The notes under the pieces were generated by a model. The model was not told the DNA's origin and did not search any database. It saw only the letters and a program-made list of their open reading frames with translations. This document shows positions 38,803-49,041 of a stretch of DNA of 64,000 bases, piece after piece. The translations under genes were made by a program, and so were the position numbers. Position 1 is the first letter of the stretch; the number at the start of each line of letters is the position of its first letter. The DNA comes from Pleomorphomonas koreensis DSM 23070 (lineage in GTDB: Bacteria > Pseudomonadota > Alphaproteobacteria > Rhizobiales > Pleomorphomonadaceae): the NCBI RefSeq assembly GCF_000425185.1, contig NZ_AULH01000008.1, positions 124,001-188,000 of the forward strand, in the 5' to 3' direction.

Positions 38803-38829
38803 CTAAAACGTCACAGTACGACGTTTTAG
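38803..38829. promoter_or_regulatory. LacI-type operator upstream of the FGGY kinase operon
   Basis: The inverted repeat CTAAAACGTC-N7-GACGTTTTAG has perfect 10-base arms. A TTGACC hexamer on the minus strand (38796-38801) abuts it and may be the -35 element, although the matching -10 is poor. The half-site CTAAAACGT is shared with the palindrome beside the LacI gene. The rest of the 345-base gap up to fucI shows only a terminator-like hairpin. Confidence 0.7.
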
Positions 38830-39014
38830 TAAGCCGGCGCCGGTTGGAGCGTCCCAAGCGCCGTCACGACGCGGCACCCTCCCCCAAGAAAAACCTGGGG
38901 GCTCATGCAGCTTTTCATGTATTGCGAGATTGCAGTCCGCCGGCATGCCGTGCCGACGGCGGCCGGCCACCGCGCCGGCCTTCTCGGCCCGCGCGCCGGT
39001 CATCGGGAAAGGCG

Positions 39015-39043
39015 CCGTTCCGGAGGGAGCGCCTCCGGAACGG
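39015..39043 (-). terminator. Terminator-like hairpin after fucI
   Basis: Perfect 12-base arms CCGTTCCGGAGG and CCTCCGGAACGG enclose five bases, just past the fucI stop. On the minus strand it is followed by GCGCCTTTCCC, so the T-run is short. It separates the fucI unit from the kinase operon. Confidence 0.65.
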
Positions 39044-39051
39044 CCGGCCGG

Positions 39052-40827
<1,776 letters not shown>

Positions 40828-40861
40828 CTCGCTTGTCCTTCCCTTGTTCTGATGGCTACCC

Positions 40862-41578
40862 TCAAGGCCGCGCGGCGCCGGCCCAGGCCGGCGGCATCAC
40901 GCGATCCGGATCGTCGATGTCCTCGGCCGTCAGCTCCGCGGCCTGCTTGCCGTAGGTCCGGAAGCGCTTGAGCACGACATCCATCTCGCCGTCGCTCAAC
41001 TGGACGCCGCCGCCCAGCAGGCGGACGCCGATGGCGAGACGAGCGAGGTATTCGACCTCCCTGAGCACGTTGAGCGCCGCCGCGGCCGAGGCGCCGAGGG
41101 CGATGACGCCGTGGTTGCCGAGCAGGCAGGCGTTGCGGGGGCCGAGCGCCTCAAGGGCGAGGCGCGACAGTTCCGGCGTGCCGAACGGCGCGTAGCCGGA
41201 GCACTTGATCACCTTGCCGCCGGCAACGCCCACCATGTAGTGGACCGGTTCGATGTCCAGCCGGCAGCAGGCGAGGATGGCGCAGTTGGGGGCGTGGCTG
41301 TGCACCACCGCGCCGGCATCGGGACGGGAACGCAGGATGTCGTAGTGGAAATGCCACTCCGACGAGGGAACGAAGTCGCCGTAGTAGCGGCCCTCCATGT
41401 CCATCTCGACGATCTGCTCCGGCGTCATCCTGTCGTAGGCGATGCCCGACGGGGTGATCAGCAAGCCGCCGTCGACGCGGACGCTGAGATTGCCGGCGGC
41501 GCCGGAATTGAGCCCCTCGGCGTTCATCTTGAGGCAGGTGTCGATCATGTCCTGCCGTAGCGACAGATGGCGGGTCAT
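40862..41578 (-). CDS. fucA: L-fuculose-phosphate aldolase (class II)
   Basis: The 238-residue class II aldolase/adducin-family enzyme has E74 (SSEWHFH) and the zinc ligands H93 and H95 (VVHSHAPN) and H156 (GNHGVIALG). It cleaves L-fuculose-1-phosphate to dihydroxyacetone phosphate and L-lactaldehyde. Its place between a rhamnulokinase-type kinase and fucI supports the fuculose assignment over rhamnulose-phosphate or ribulose-phosphate substrates. It starts 16 bases after the kinase stop. Confidence 0.9.
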   Translation of the reverse strand: MTRHLSLRQDMIDTCLKMNAEGLNSGAAGNLSVRVDGGLLITPSGIAYDRMTPEQIVEMDMEGRYYGDFVPSSEWHFHYDILRSRPDAGAVVHSHAPNCAILACCRLDIEPVHYMVGVAGGKVIKCSGYAPFGTPELSRLALEALGPRNACLLGNHGVIALGASAAAALNVLREVEYLARLAIGVRLLGGGVQLSDGEMDVVLKRFRTYGKQAAELTAEDIDDPDRVMPPAWAGAARP

Positions 41579-41594
41579 CGGGGAGTATCCTTTC

Positions 41595-43070
41595 TCAGGC
41601 GGTATTCCGCCGGCGCTGGCGCAGGCGATCGAAGCGCCGGACGGCCTCGTCGAGGCCCGGCAGAGGGTGAGGCTCGGAAACCACCGGCGGGAAGGAGCGG
41701 GCCACCAGGCGGCGGCCCTCCTCCCATGACGGCAGCACGCCGAGGGCGATGAACTGGGTGATGGCGTTGCCGATGGCCGTCGCCTCGATCGGCCCGGCGA
41801 CGGCCGGCAGGCCGGTGGCGGCGGCGGTCAGCCCGTTGAGAAGCCCGGCCCGCACGCCGCCGCCCACCATGTGGACGCGGTCGAAGCGGCGGCCGGTCAC
41901 CCGCTGGAGATCGGCCAGCGTGAAGCGGTAGTTGAGCGCCAGGCTGTCATAGGCGCAGCGGGCCACCGCCGCCCGGCTGTCCGGCACCGGCTCGCTGGCC
42001 TCGCGGCAGGCGGCGCGGATTTCGGCCGCCATGTCGGCCGGCGCCATGAAGCGCGGATGCGCCGGATCGACGATCGAGCGGAACGGCGGCTCGGCCGCCG
42101 CCTCGGCGGCCAGCGAGGCTGCCGTCGAGCCGTCGGCCAGCCCGCGCAGGATTTCCTGGATCAGCCAGAGACCTGTTACCGTCGACTGCACGCAATAGGT
42201 GTCGCCGTAGCCGGTCTCGTTGCCGAGGCCGGCGGCGAAGGCATCCGGCCCGACAAAGGGCCGCGGCGACACGGCGCCGATGATCGACCAGGTGCCGCAG
42301 GAGATATAGGCCCAGTCGCCCGCCTCGACGGCCGGCACCGCCACGATGGCCGACTGGGTGTCGTGGGCGGCCGGCGCCACCACGCGCGTCGCGCCGAAGC
42401 CATGGCGGCGGGCGATGTCGGGCCGCAGACCGCCGAGCAGCGTGCCCGGCCGCACCACCGGCCCGAGGGCGCCGGCCGGCAGGCCGAGCGAGTCGAGCGC
42501 CGTCTGCCACCAGGCGCCGTCGAGCGTCAGCATCTGCGAGGTCGATGCCAGCGTGCGTTCGTTGGCCGCCTCACCGCTGAGAAGATAGTGGACGTAATCG
42601 GCGGTGAGGAGAACGTGGCGGGTCGCCTTCATCGCCTCGGGTTCGAGCCGGGCCGCCGCATAGAGTTGATAGAGCGTGTTGATGGCCATCAGCGGAATGC
42701 CGGTGGCCGCGAACACCGCCGCCTCGTCGGCGTGCCCGGCGAGCCAGCGCTCCATCCAGCCGTTGAAATAAGGATCGCGATAGGCGCGCGGCCGCATCGC
42801 CGGACGGCCGTCGGCACCGACCAGTACGACGTCGACGCCCCAGGAATCGGCGCCAATGCCGAGCGGCGCCGGGCCGGAGGCGGCCGCCGCCGCCATGCCC
42901 TCATCGACGGCCGCGAACAGCCCGTCGTGATCCCAGAAGCGACCACCGTCGTCGACGCTGGCGTTGGGACGGCGCGACAGTTCGCGGGCCGTGAGGCCGC
43001 CATCGTCGAGCGCCACGTCGATGACGCGCACGCTGGACGCGCCGTAGTCGACGGCGAGACACCGAGCCAT
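41595..43070 (-). CDS. FGGY-family kinase of the rhamnulokinase type, probable L-fuculokinase
   Basis: The 491-residue kinase begins LAVDYGASSVRVIDV, the rhamnulokinase-type phosphate motif, with IGADSWGVDVVLVG and AHDTQSAIVAVPA in the core. The C-terminal motif is VHMVGGGVRAGLLNG. By sequence it is closer to RhaB than to E. coli FucK. The neighbouring fucA and fucI, with no rhamnose isomerase in the window, make L-fuculose its likely substrate. The ATG at 43070 gives the family N-terminus. It lies 112 bases after the DeoR regulator gene. Confidence 0.85.
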   Translation of the reverse strand: MARCLAVDYGASSVRVIDVALDDGGLTARELSRRPNASVDDGGRFWDHDGLFAAVDEGMAAAAASGPAPLGIGADSWGVDVVLVGADGRPAMRPRAYRDPYFNGWMERWLAGHADEAAVFAATGIPLMAINTLYQLYAAARLEPEAMKATRHVLLTADYVHYLLSGEAANERTLASTSQMLTLDGAWWQTALDSLGLPAGALGPVVRPGTLLGGLRPDIARRHGFGATRVVAPAAHDTQSAIVAVPAVEAGDWAYISCGTWSIIGAVSPRPFVGPDAFAAGLGNETGYGDTYCVQSTVTGLWLIQEILRGLADGSTAASLAAEAAAEPPFRSIVDPAHPRFMAPADMAAEIRAACREASEPVPDSRAAVARCAYDSLALNYRFTLADLQRVTGRRFDRVHMVGGGVRAGLLNGLTAAATGLPAVAGPIEATAIGNAITQFIALGVLPSWEEGRRLVARSFPPVVSEPHPLPGLDEAVRRFDRLRQRRRNTA

Positions 43071-43182
43071 GATTTCTCCTCCGCCTCCCGTCCTCCCGGG
43101 AGACACTCCTCGGCAACGCCGGCCAACCCCATGGCGCGGCGTCGCAAATCCCCCTCCGCCGGGTTTTCGGCCCGGCCGCCGG

Positions 43183-43986
43183 TCACGAGCCCGGCTTGTC
43201 CGTCTCCGCCTCCTCGGCGACGGGCGCGATCAACACCTCCACGCCGGCGTCGAGCAACCGGGCATGGTCGGCATCCGTTATGCGGTCATCGGTGACGAAC
43301 ACGTCGATCTCAGCCAGCGGACACAGGATGAGGCTGCGCCGCTCGCCGAATTTCGAGCTGTCGGCCAGCACCACCAGCCGGCCGGCGTGTCGGCGCAATA
43401 CCCGGAAAACATGGATCGGCAGGCTGTCCTCCTCCATGATTCCCGCCTCGCCCACGCCATGGCAACCGACGAAGAACGAGCTGGCGGCGATGTTGTGGGC
43501 CAGTTCGTCGCCGGACGGGCTCAGCACCACGCCCTGGCGCGCCAGCACCTCGCCGCCGGTCAGAAACACCCGGTTGGTTCCATGGCTCGACAGGCGGCTC
43601 GCCACCGGCAGGGAGTTGGTCAGCACCGACAGCCCGGCATCCGGCAGCCGCGCGGCGAATTCCGCCACGGTGGTACCGCCGAACAGGATCACCGTGTCGT
43701 CGTCGGCCACCAGATCGCGGGCCCGCTCGGCGATGGCGCGCTTGGCGGCGGCATTGCGGCCTTGCTCGTGCTGGAAGTGATAGGAGGCCAGCGGCGCGCG
43801 ACTCTCGGTGGCCGGCGCCACGCCGCCGCGCACCTTGCGCAACCGCCCGACGCTTTCGAGCAGATCCACGTCGCGCCTCAGCGTGGCCGACGACGCATCG
43901 ACCAGGCTCAGCAGCTCGTCATAGGAGACCGCTTCCCGACCGGCGAGAGACTTCAGGATCGCGTGATGGCGCTCTTCTCGCAACAT
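43183..43986 (-). CDS. DeoR-family transcriptional regulator
   Basis: The 267-residue repressor has an N-terminal winged helix (LREERHHAILKSL, then SYDELLSLVDASSATLRRDVDLLE) and a DeoRC sensor domain with VILFGGTTVAEFAARL and LTGGEVLARQG. The family senses sugar phosphates. It heads the kinase-fucA-fucI unit and is likely its regulator, responding perhaps to fuculose-1-phosphate. The start at 43986 drops 12 non-conserved residues. Its promoter region carries three ATTTC repeats. Confidence 0.9.
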   Translation of the reverse strand: MLREERHHAILKSLAGREAVSYDELLSLVDASSATLRRDVDLLESVGRLRKVRGGVAPATESRAPLASYHFQHEQGRNAAAKRAIAERARDLVADDDTVILFGGTTVAEFAARLPDAGLSVLTNSLPVASRLSSHGTNRVFLTGGEVLARQGVVLSPSGDELAHNIAASSFFVGCHGVGEAGIMEEDSLPIHVFRVLRRHAGRLVVLADSSKFGERRSLILCPLAEIDVFVTDDRITDADHARLLDAGVEVLIAPVAEEAETDKPGS

Positions 43987-44026
43987 GAGCCGAACACTGC
44001 ATCCGGCCGTGTCGGCCGTCAATCGA

Positions 44027-44055
44027 ATTTCTCATTTCATATCATTTCCTGTCAA
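44027..44055 (-). promoter_or_regulatory. Candidate DeoR promoter with repeated ATTTC operator motifs
   Basis: On the minus strand TTGACA (44050-44055 as TGTCAA) lies 17 bases from AGAAAT (44027-44032), a plausible -35/-10 pair. On the plus strand, ATTTC occurs at 44027, 44034 and 44044. Such direct repeats across a promoter are what DeoR-type autoregulators often bind. Confidence 0.4.
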
Positions 44056-44785
44056 AAATAACCCCAAGAATATCCATATATTGACATTATATATCATATA
44101 TCGTCACGACCGAACGCATGCGATCCACGATGGCGGCGCCGGTACTATCAGCCCTTCGGCGCCGTATTCCGAGCATCCCCGGCCTTGGCGCGGGCCCGAC
44201 CATCCGGAGAAAGCGGCGGATGGAGAGCGCCGCCCAAGCCGGCTTGCAGATGAGTGCAGGCGCACAGGACATGAAAGGGAGGTCGACCGGCCGCATTCAG
44301 ACCATCAAAGGGCATCGACTGATGCACGACCTTGATATCCGGACACAATTTTTCAAAGCTCTCGAATGCTGGACGGAACGTCGCTCCTCCTTCTCGGACG
44401 GTGAATGAGAACTACCCGGGCAAGGGAATCCTCCGAGTGCAGACACCGCCCGGTGGAGTGTGACGGCGAAGGAATTCCCATTTGGACGAGGCTTGGGTGG
44501 TCCGCCGATGCGGCAGGCGACGGCACCGATCACGCCGGCCGTATCACTGCGCAACCGGCTGGCCAAACACCGCTGCCAACCAGTGATCCCGCTCCCAAGG
44601 CACAAGCTCCCGCGCTTACGATCGAGCCGTCCACAAACAGCGCAGCGCCATCAAACGCTTCTTCTGTCATCCCAAAGGCTTCCGCAGAATCCGTGCCCGC
44701 CACGACAAGCGAGCCGGCACCTTTCTGTCCGCCCCCATCGTCGCAGCCATCATCCGCCGGGCCAGCAGACTCTGGATCCGGACGC

Positions 44786-44821
44786 CAAATCGATTTGCAA
44801 ATCGATTTGCAAATCGATTTG
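44786..44821. repeat. Three tandem copies of a 12-bp palindrome, probable operator array
   Basis: The palindrome CAAATCGATTTG is repeated three times without spacers (starting at 44786, 44798 and 44810), ending 21 bases before the LacI ATG. Each junction forms a second palindrome (ATTTGCAAAT). The central CG and the position just upstream of a LacI gene fit a LacI-family operator used for autoregulation. I see no other copy in the window. Confidence 0.8.
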
Positions 44822-44842
44822 CGGCGTGTTATCGCAGAAATC

Positions 44843-45844
44843 ATGACGACGATTTCCAAAGTTGCAGAACTGGCCGGGGTGTCGCGGACGACCGTCTCGC
44901 ACGTGATCAATCACGCCGAACGCGTATCGCCCCTGCTCCGGGCCAAGGTCTCGGCGGCCATCGCCGAACTCGGCTATCTCCCCAATTCGCAGGCGCGCAG
45001 CCTCCGGACGGGGCGGACCAACGTGATCGCGGTGCTCATCCCCGACGTCCTCAACCCGTTCTATACCGAGCTGGTCAAGGCCATTCAGGGCGCGCTCGAG
45101 GAGCTGGGCCTCGATACCTTGATCTTCAACACCGACGTGCCCGGCGGCCGCTCGCAGATCCACGGCGACGAATATCTGCGGCAGATCAGCCAGCGCGGTG
45201 TCGACGGGCTGATTGTTGGCGATTTCGCGCTGCACGGCATGCTCGATCGCCTGCGGGAGCTGACAACCCCCACCGTGTTCATCGGCTCCCTGCCGGAGCC
45301 GATCGTCGACGTGGTGGAACTCGATGACTACAACGGCGCCGCCCAGATGGCCGAGCACCTGTTGTCGCGGGGGCACCGGCGCATCGCCGTCGTCAGCGGC
45401 CCGGCCAGCTTCCGCGAGGCCGACCGGCGCACGCGCGGCTTCGCCGACGCGCTGGCCAAGGCCGGCCATCCGCTCGACCGCGCGCTGTTGCGGGAGGGAA
45501 CCTATCTGCAACCGTCGGGGCGCGCCGCGGTAGCCTGGCTGTGCGAGGAACACGGACACGACATGCCGAGCGCGGTGTTCTTTGCCAATTCCCTGATGGC
45601 CATCGGCGCGCTGACCGAATGCTACGACCGCAAGATCCGCATTCCCGAGGACATCGCGGTCGCCACCTTCGATCAGATCGCCCAACTGGAGGACGTCCGG
45701 CCGCGCCTGACGACGGTCGGCAACAGCCCGGCGGAGCTGGGGCGGCGAGCCGTCTCCATGCTGCACGAACGCCTTGCCGGGCTCGACGAACCACCACGCA
45801 AGTTCACAGTACCCTGTTTTCTGCAAGCATTTGATACTGCCTAG
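44843..45844 (+). CDS. LacI-family transcriptional regulator of the GH172 locus
   Basis: The 333-residue protein starts with a canonical LacI helix-turn-helix (ISKVAELAGVSRTTVSHVIN), then a hinge (LPNSQARSLRTGRT) and a sugar-sensing domain beginning VIAVLIPDVLNPFYTELV. The reading frame is open for 440 bases upstream, but that part is low-complexity, so the ATG at 44843 is chosen although its Shine-Dalgarno is weak. Only 47 bases separate its stop from the binding-protein gene, so it may be co-transcribed with the whole locus under the tandem operator array just upstream. Confidence 0.9.
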   Translation: MTTISKVAELAGVSRTTVSHVINHAERVSPLLRAKVSAAIAELGYLPNSQARSLRTGRTNVIAVLIPDVLNPFYTELVKAIQGALEELGLDTLIFNTDVPGGRSQIHGDEYLRQISQRGVDGLIVGDFALHGMLDRLRELTTPTVFIGSLPEPIVDVVELDDYNGAAQMAEHLLSRGHRRIAVVSGPASFREADRRTRGFADALAKAGHPLDRALLREGTYLQPSGRAAVAWLCEEHGHDMPSAVFFANSLMAIGALTECYDRKIRIPEDIAVATFDQIAQLEDVRPRLTTVGNSPAELGRRAVSMLHERLAGLDEPPRKFTVPCFLQAFDTA

Positions 45845-45891
45845 TTTTCACTAGGGAGAAGGCGCGTGGGGCTGGTAACTGGGAGGAAAAA

Positions 45892-47241
45892 GTGACCAGA
45901 AGCACAAGCAACTCGGAAAACAAGTTCCGCATCTCGCGCCGCCGCATCCTGCAGGCCGGCGCGGGCCTCGGCGCGCTGGCGATGCCCTTCATCAACACGC
46001 GCTATTCCTTCGCGGCCGGCGCGCCGCTGAAGTTCTGGCAGTTCTACGCACCGGGCGGCGACGTGCCGGCGCAGTCCAAATGGTTCGAGGATGCCGTCGC
46101 CGGCTGGAACGCCAGCCACGACCAGAAGATCGAACTCGAATACGTGCCGAACAGCGACTACATGAACGGCACCAAGCTCTCCACCGCCTTCGCCTCGGGA
46201 ACTGGGCCGGACATCTTCATCGTCAGCCCCGGCGACTTCCTGAGATACTACAACGGCGGCGTGCTGCAGGACCTGACGCCCTACATCGATGCCCAGGCGC
46301 AGGCCGACTTCCCCGAAAGCGTCATCGCCAACCGCAAGGTCGACGACAAGATCTTCGGCATTCCCATGGAAGTCGAGCCGATGGCCATGTTCTACTCGAT
46401 CAAGGCCTTCGAGGAAGCCGGCCTCAACGAGAACGACGTGCCGACCACCTGGGACGAACTGCTGGACGTGGCCGGCAAGCTGACCACCGACAAGCGCTAC
46501 GGCGTGCTGTTCGACACCAACCCCGGCTACTATCAGAACTTCACCTGGTATCCCTTCCTGTGGCAGGGCGGCGGCGAGTTCCAGGGCGCCGACGGCAAGT
46601 CGGCCTTCAACTCGCCGGCCACCGTGCAGGCGCTCAAGTTCTGGCAGGACGCGGTGAAGACCGGCGTCGCGCCGCGCCAGGTGCTCGGCGGCGGCGGCTT
46701 CGCGGCGGCGGCCAACCTCGGCTCGGGCTTTACCGCCATCCAGAACGTCGGCATCTGGGCGATCGCCGAATTGAACACCAACGCGCCCGACGTGCCCTAC
46801 GGCATCTTCAAGCTGCCGACCCCCAAGGGCGGCAAATACGTGACGGTGGGCGGCGGCTGGGCCTTCGTCGCCAATGCCCACGGCGCCAACCCCGACGCCG
46901 CCGGCCAGTTCTGCGCCTGGGTGCTGGCCTCCATGGACAAGGGCTCGGTCGATCGCGTGGTCAACTGGTGCACGGTCGCCAAGTCCGACATGCCGCCGCG
47001 CCAGTCGGCGCTTCAGGCGGGCGGCGACGCCTTCCTGTCCGGCAACATGGGGATCTTCTCCAAGGAGATCTACCCCGGCATCCGCGCCGAGCCGCGCGTG
47101 CCGCCGGAAGTCTACAAGATCATCTCCGACGCCATCCAGGAGACCATGCTCGGCGGCCAGGACCCGGCAGCCGTCGCCGAAGCCGCCTCGCAGCAGCTCG
47201 ACGCGTTCTTTGCCGGGTATTCCGGGGCGCGGATCCTCTGA
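45892..47241 (+). CDS. Extracellular carbohydrate-binding protein with Tat signal
   Basis: The 449-residue family 1 solute-binding protein has the twin-arginine leader ISRRRILQAGAGLGALAMPF, implying export in folded form. The binding fold then runs from LKFWQFYAPGGD through GTGPDIFIVSPGDFLRYY to FVANAHGANPDAAGQF. The start is GTG behind GGGAGGAAA. It feeds the CUT1-type permeases encoded next, and the family usually binds oligosaccharides or glycosides. Between the LacI stop and this gene is the short inverted repeat CTAGT-N4-ACTAG. Confidence 0.9.
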   Translation: MTRSTSNSENKFRISRRRILQAGAGLGALAMPFINTRYSFAAGAPLKFWQFYAPGGDVPAQSKWFEDAVAGWNASHDQKIELEYVPNSDYMNGTKLSTAFASGTGPDIFIVSPGDFLRYYNGGVLQDLTPYIDAQAQADFPESVIANRKVDDKIFGIPMEVEPMAMFYSIKAFEEAGLNENDVPTTWDELLDVAGKLTTDKRYGVLFDTNPGYYQNFTWYPFLWQGGGEFQGADGKSAFNSPATVQALKFWQDAVKTGVAPRQVLGGGGFAAAANLGSGFTAIQNVGIWAIAELNTNAPDVPYGIFKLPTPKGGKYVTVGGGWAFVANAHGANPDAAGQFCAWVLASMDKGSVDRVVNWCTVAKSDMPPRQSALQAGGDAFLSGNMGIFSKEIYPGIRAEPRVPPEVYKIISDAIQETMLGGQDPAAVAEAASQQLDAFFAGYSGARIL

Positions 47242-47242
47242 G

Positions 47243-48184
47243 ATGGCAAAGTCGGTTTCGAATCAGGTGTCGGCGGGTCTCCCCGCCGCCACCGGCCTGA
47301 CCTCGCGCCAGCGCGAGGCCATCGCCGGCTACGTCTTCGTCCTGCCCGATGCCCTGGGCCTGCTGATCTTCATCGGCATTCCGATGATGCTGGCGCTGGC
47401 CCTGGCCTTCTTCGACGTCGACGGCTTCGGCGGCTATCGCTTCGTCGGCATCAAGAACTATCAGCGCCTCGCACTCGATCCCCTGTTCTGGAAAAGCTTC
47501 TGGGTCACGGTCACCTACGTGGTCTGGCTCGTTCCGGCACTCTACGTCACCGGGCTCGGCCTGGCGCTGCTGGTCAAGCGCACCAATGCCTTCAACGGCA
47601 TGATGCGCTCGCTGTTCTTCATGCCCCAGATGGTCAGCCTCGTCGTGGTGGCGCTGGTCTGGCAGGTGCTGGCCGTCGACAAGATCGGCATGATCCCCCG
47701 CCTCGTATCGGCGCTGGGCCTTGGCAGCGTGTCCTTTCTCGGCAGCCCGGAGCTGGCGCTGTTCGCGGTCGTCTTCGTCAGCGTCTGGTTCCTGATGGGC
47801 TTCTACATGCTGATCTTTCTGGGTGGCCTGCAGGACATCCCGGGCGAATACTACGAGGCCGCCCGCATCGACGGCGCCGGCCCGCTGGCATCCTTCTGGT
47901 ACATCACCCTGCCGCTTCTGCGCCCGACCAGCTTCTTCGTGCTGATCGTGTCGATGGTCGCCGCCGTCGCCGGCGCCCAGACCTTCGATCTCATCTACGT
48001 CATGACGCGTGGCGGCCCGGCCAACTCCACCATGATGACCATCTACTACATCTACCAGCAGGCGTTTCAGTACAACGCCTTCGGCTACGCCGGCGCGCTG
48101 GCCTCCATCCTGGTCCTGGCCCTGATGGCCATCACCATCCTGCTGTTCGTGCTCACAAGGGGCGGGAGGTTCAACTATGAATAA
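47243..48184 (+). CDS. CUT1-type sugar ABC transporter permease (MalF/UgpA-like)
   Basis: The 313-residue protein has six membrane helices. Its cytoplasmic EAA loop reads EYYEAARIDGAGPLASFWYITLPLLRP, in the order YYEAARIDGAG then ITLPLL. Such permeases pair with a MalG-like partner, which is encoded next with an eight-base overlap. Its ATG follows one base after the binding-protein stop codon. It belongs to the importer of the GH172 locus. Confidence 0.92.
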   Translation: MAKSVSNQVSAGLPAATGLTSRQREAIAGYVFVLPDALGLLIFIGIPMMLALALAFFDVDGFGGYRFVGIKNYQRLALDPLFWKSFWVTVTYVVWLVPALYVTGLGLALLVKRTNAFNGMMRSLFFMPQMVSLVVVALVWQVLAVDKIGMIPRLVSALGLGSVSFLGSPELALFAVVFVSVWFLMGFYMLIFLGGLQDIPGEYYEAARIDGAGPLASFWYITLPLLRPTSFFVLIVSMVAAVAGAQTFDLIYVMTRGGPANSTMMTIYYIYQQAFQYNAFGYAGALASILVLALMAITILLFVLTRGGRFNYE

Positions 48185-49019
48185 GCCCGGCCTCGCCTTC
48201 AGCCTGTCGCAGGTCCGCATCGTCCGCGGCGTGCAGATGCTGGTCACGCTGATCCTGGCGGTGATGACCGTGTTTCCGCTGTTCTGGATGATCTCGACGG
48301 CCTTCAAGCAGCCGTCGGACGTCTTCTCCATGAACCTTATTCCGGAAGCGCCGACGCTGCGGAACTTCGTCTACGTGTTCACCGAGGTCAACTTCCTGCG
48401 CTATCTGTTCAACACGCTGGTCGTCTCGGCCTCGGTCACGCTGATCGCCCTGCTGTTCCACTCGATGTCGGGCTACGCGCTGGCGCGGCTGCGCTTTCCG
48501 GGGCGCGAAGTCATCTTCATGACCATGTTCTCGACCTTCCTGGTGTCGCTGCCGGTCATCATCGTTCCCCTGTTCATCCTGGTGCGCACGCTCGGCATGC
48601 TGAACTCCTACGCCGGGCTGATCATCCCCGCCATATTCAACGCCTTCGGCATCTTCCTGCTCAGGCAATACTACCTGTCGATCCCCCGCGAGCTGGAGGA
48701 GGCGGCGGTAATCGACGGCGCAGGCTACTGGCGCATCTACTGGAGCCTGATCCTGCCGCTCAGCCGGCCGCTGCTGTCGTCGCTGGCCATCCTGTTCTTC
48801 CTCACCAACTGGAACGCCTTCCTGTGGCCGCTGACCATCACCAGCGATCAGGAACTGTGGATGGTCCAGGTCGGCATATCCGCCTTCAAGGGCCAGTACA
48901 GCGCATCGTGGAACTACATCATGGCCGCCTCCACCATCGTGGCGGCGCCGACCCTGATCCTGTTCCTGATCTTCCAGCGCCAAATCATGGATTCCATCAA
49001 GACGAGCGGTCTCAAGTAG
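48177..49019 (+). CDS. CUT1-type sugar ABC transporter permease (MalG/UgpE-like)
   Basis: The 280-residue protein has six membrane helices and the EAA loop ELEEAAVIDGAGYWRIYWSL, typical of MalG-like subunits. It starts inside the end of the preceding permease gene. It forms the second half of the transmembrane channel. The GH172 gene follows after 22 bases with its own AAGGAGAG ribosome binding site. Confidence 0.92.
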   Translation: MNKPGLAFSLSQVRIVRGVQMLVTLILAVMTVFPLFWMISTAFKQPSDVFSMNLIPEAPTLRNFVYVFTEVNFLRYLFNTLVVSASVTLIALLFHSMSGYALARLRFPGREVIFMTMFSTFLVSLPVIIVPLFILVRTLGMLNSYAGLIIPAIFNAFGIFLLRQYYLSIPRELEEAAVIDGAGYWRIYWSLILPLSRPLLSSLAILFFLTNWNAFLWPLTITSDQELWMVQVGISAFKGQYSASWNYIMAASTIVAAPTLILFLIFQRQIMDSIKTSGLK

Positions 49020-49041
49020 GCCGCGCCAAGGAGAGTTGTGA

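Larger units (their letters stand above)
43987..44842. other. Long intergenic region between the DeoR and LacI genes
   Basis: About 850 bases separate two divergent regulators. The left end holds the DeoR promoter and an AT-rich patch (44060-44105, around ATTGACATTATATATCATAT). The right end holds the triple palindrome. Between about 44110 and 44780 I see only Pro/Ala/Ser- or Arg-rich frames without ribosome binding sites, so I call no gene. It may be remnant DNA or host an unrecognised RNA. Confidence 0.55.

Noticed and set aside
44786-44821. A possible CRISPR-like array
   Set aside because: The three units are contiguous 12-base palindromes without spacers and no cas genes are present.
44405-44842. 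An in-frame upstream extension of the LacI gene
   Set aside because: The extension is low-complexity, includes the operator array translated as repeated IDLQ, and precedes a canonical LacI N-terminus.
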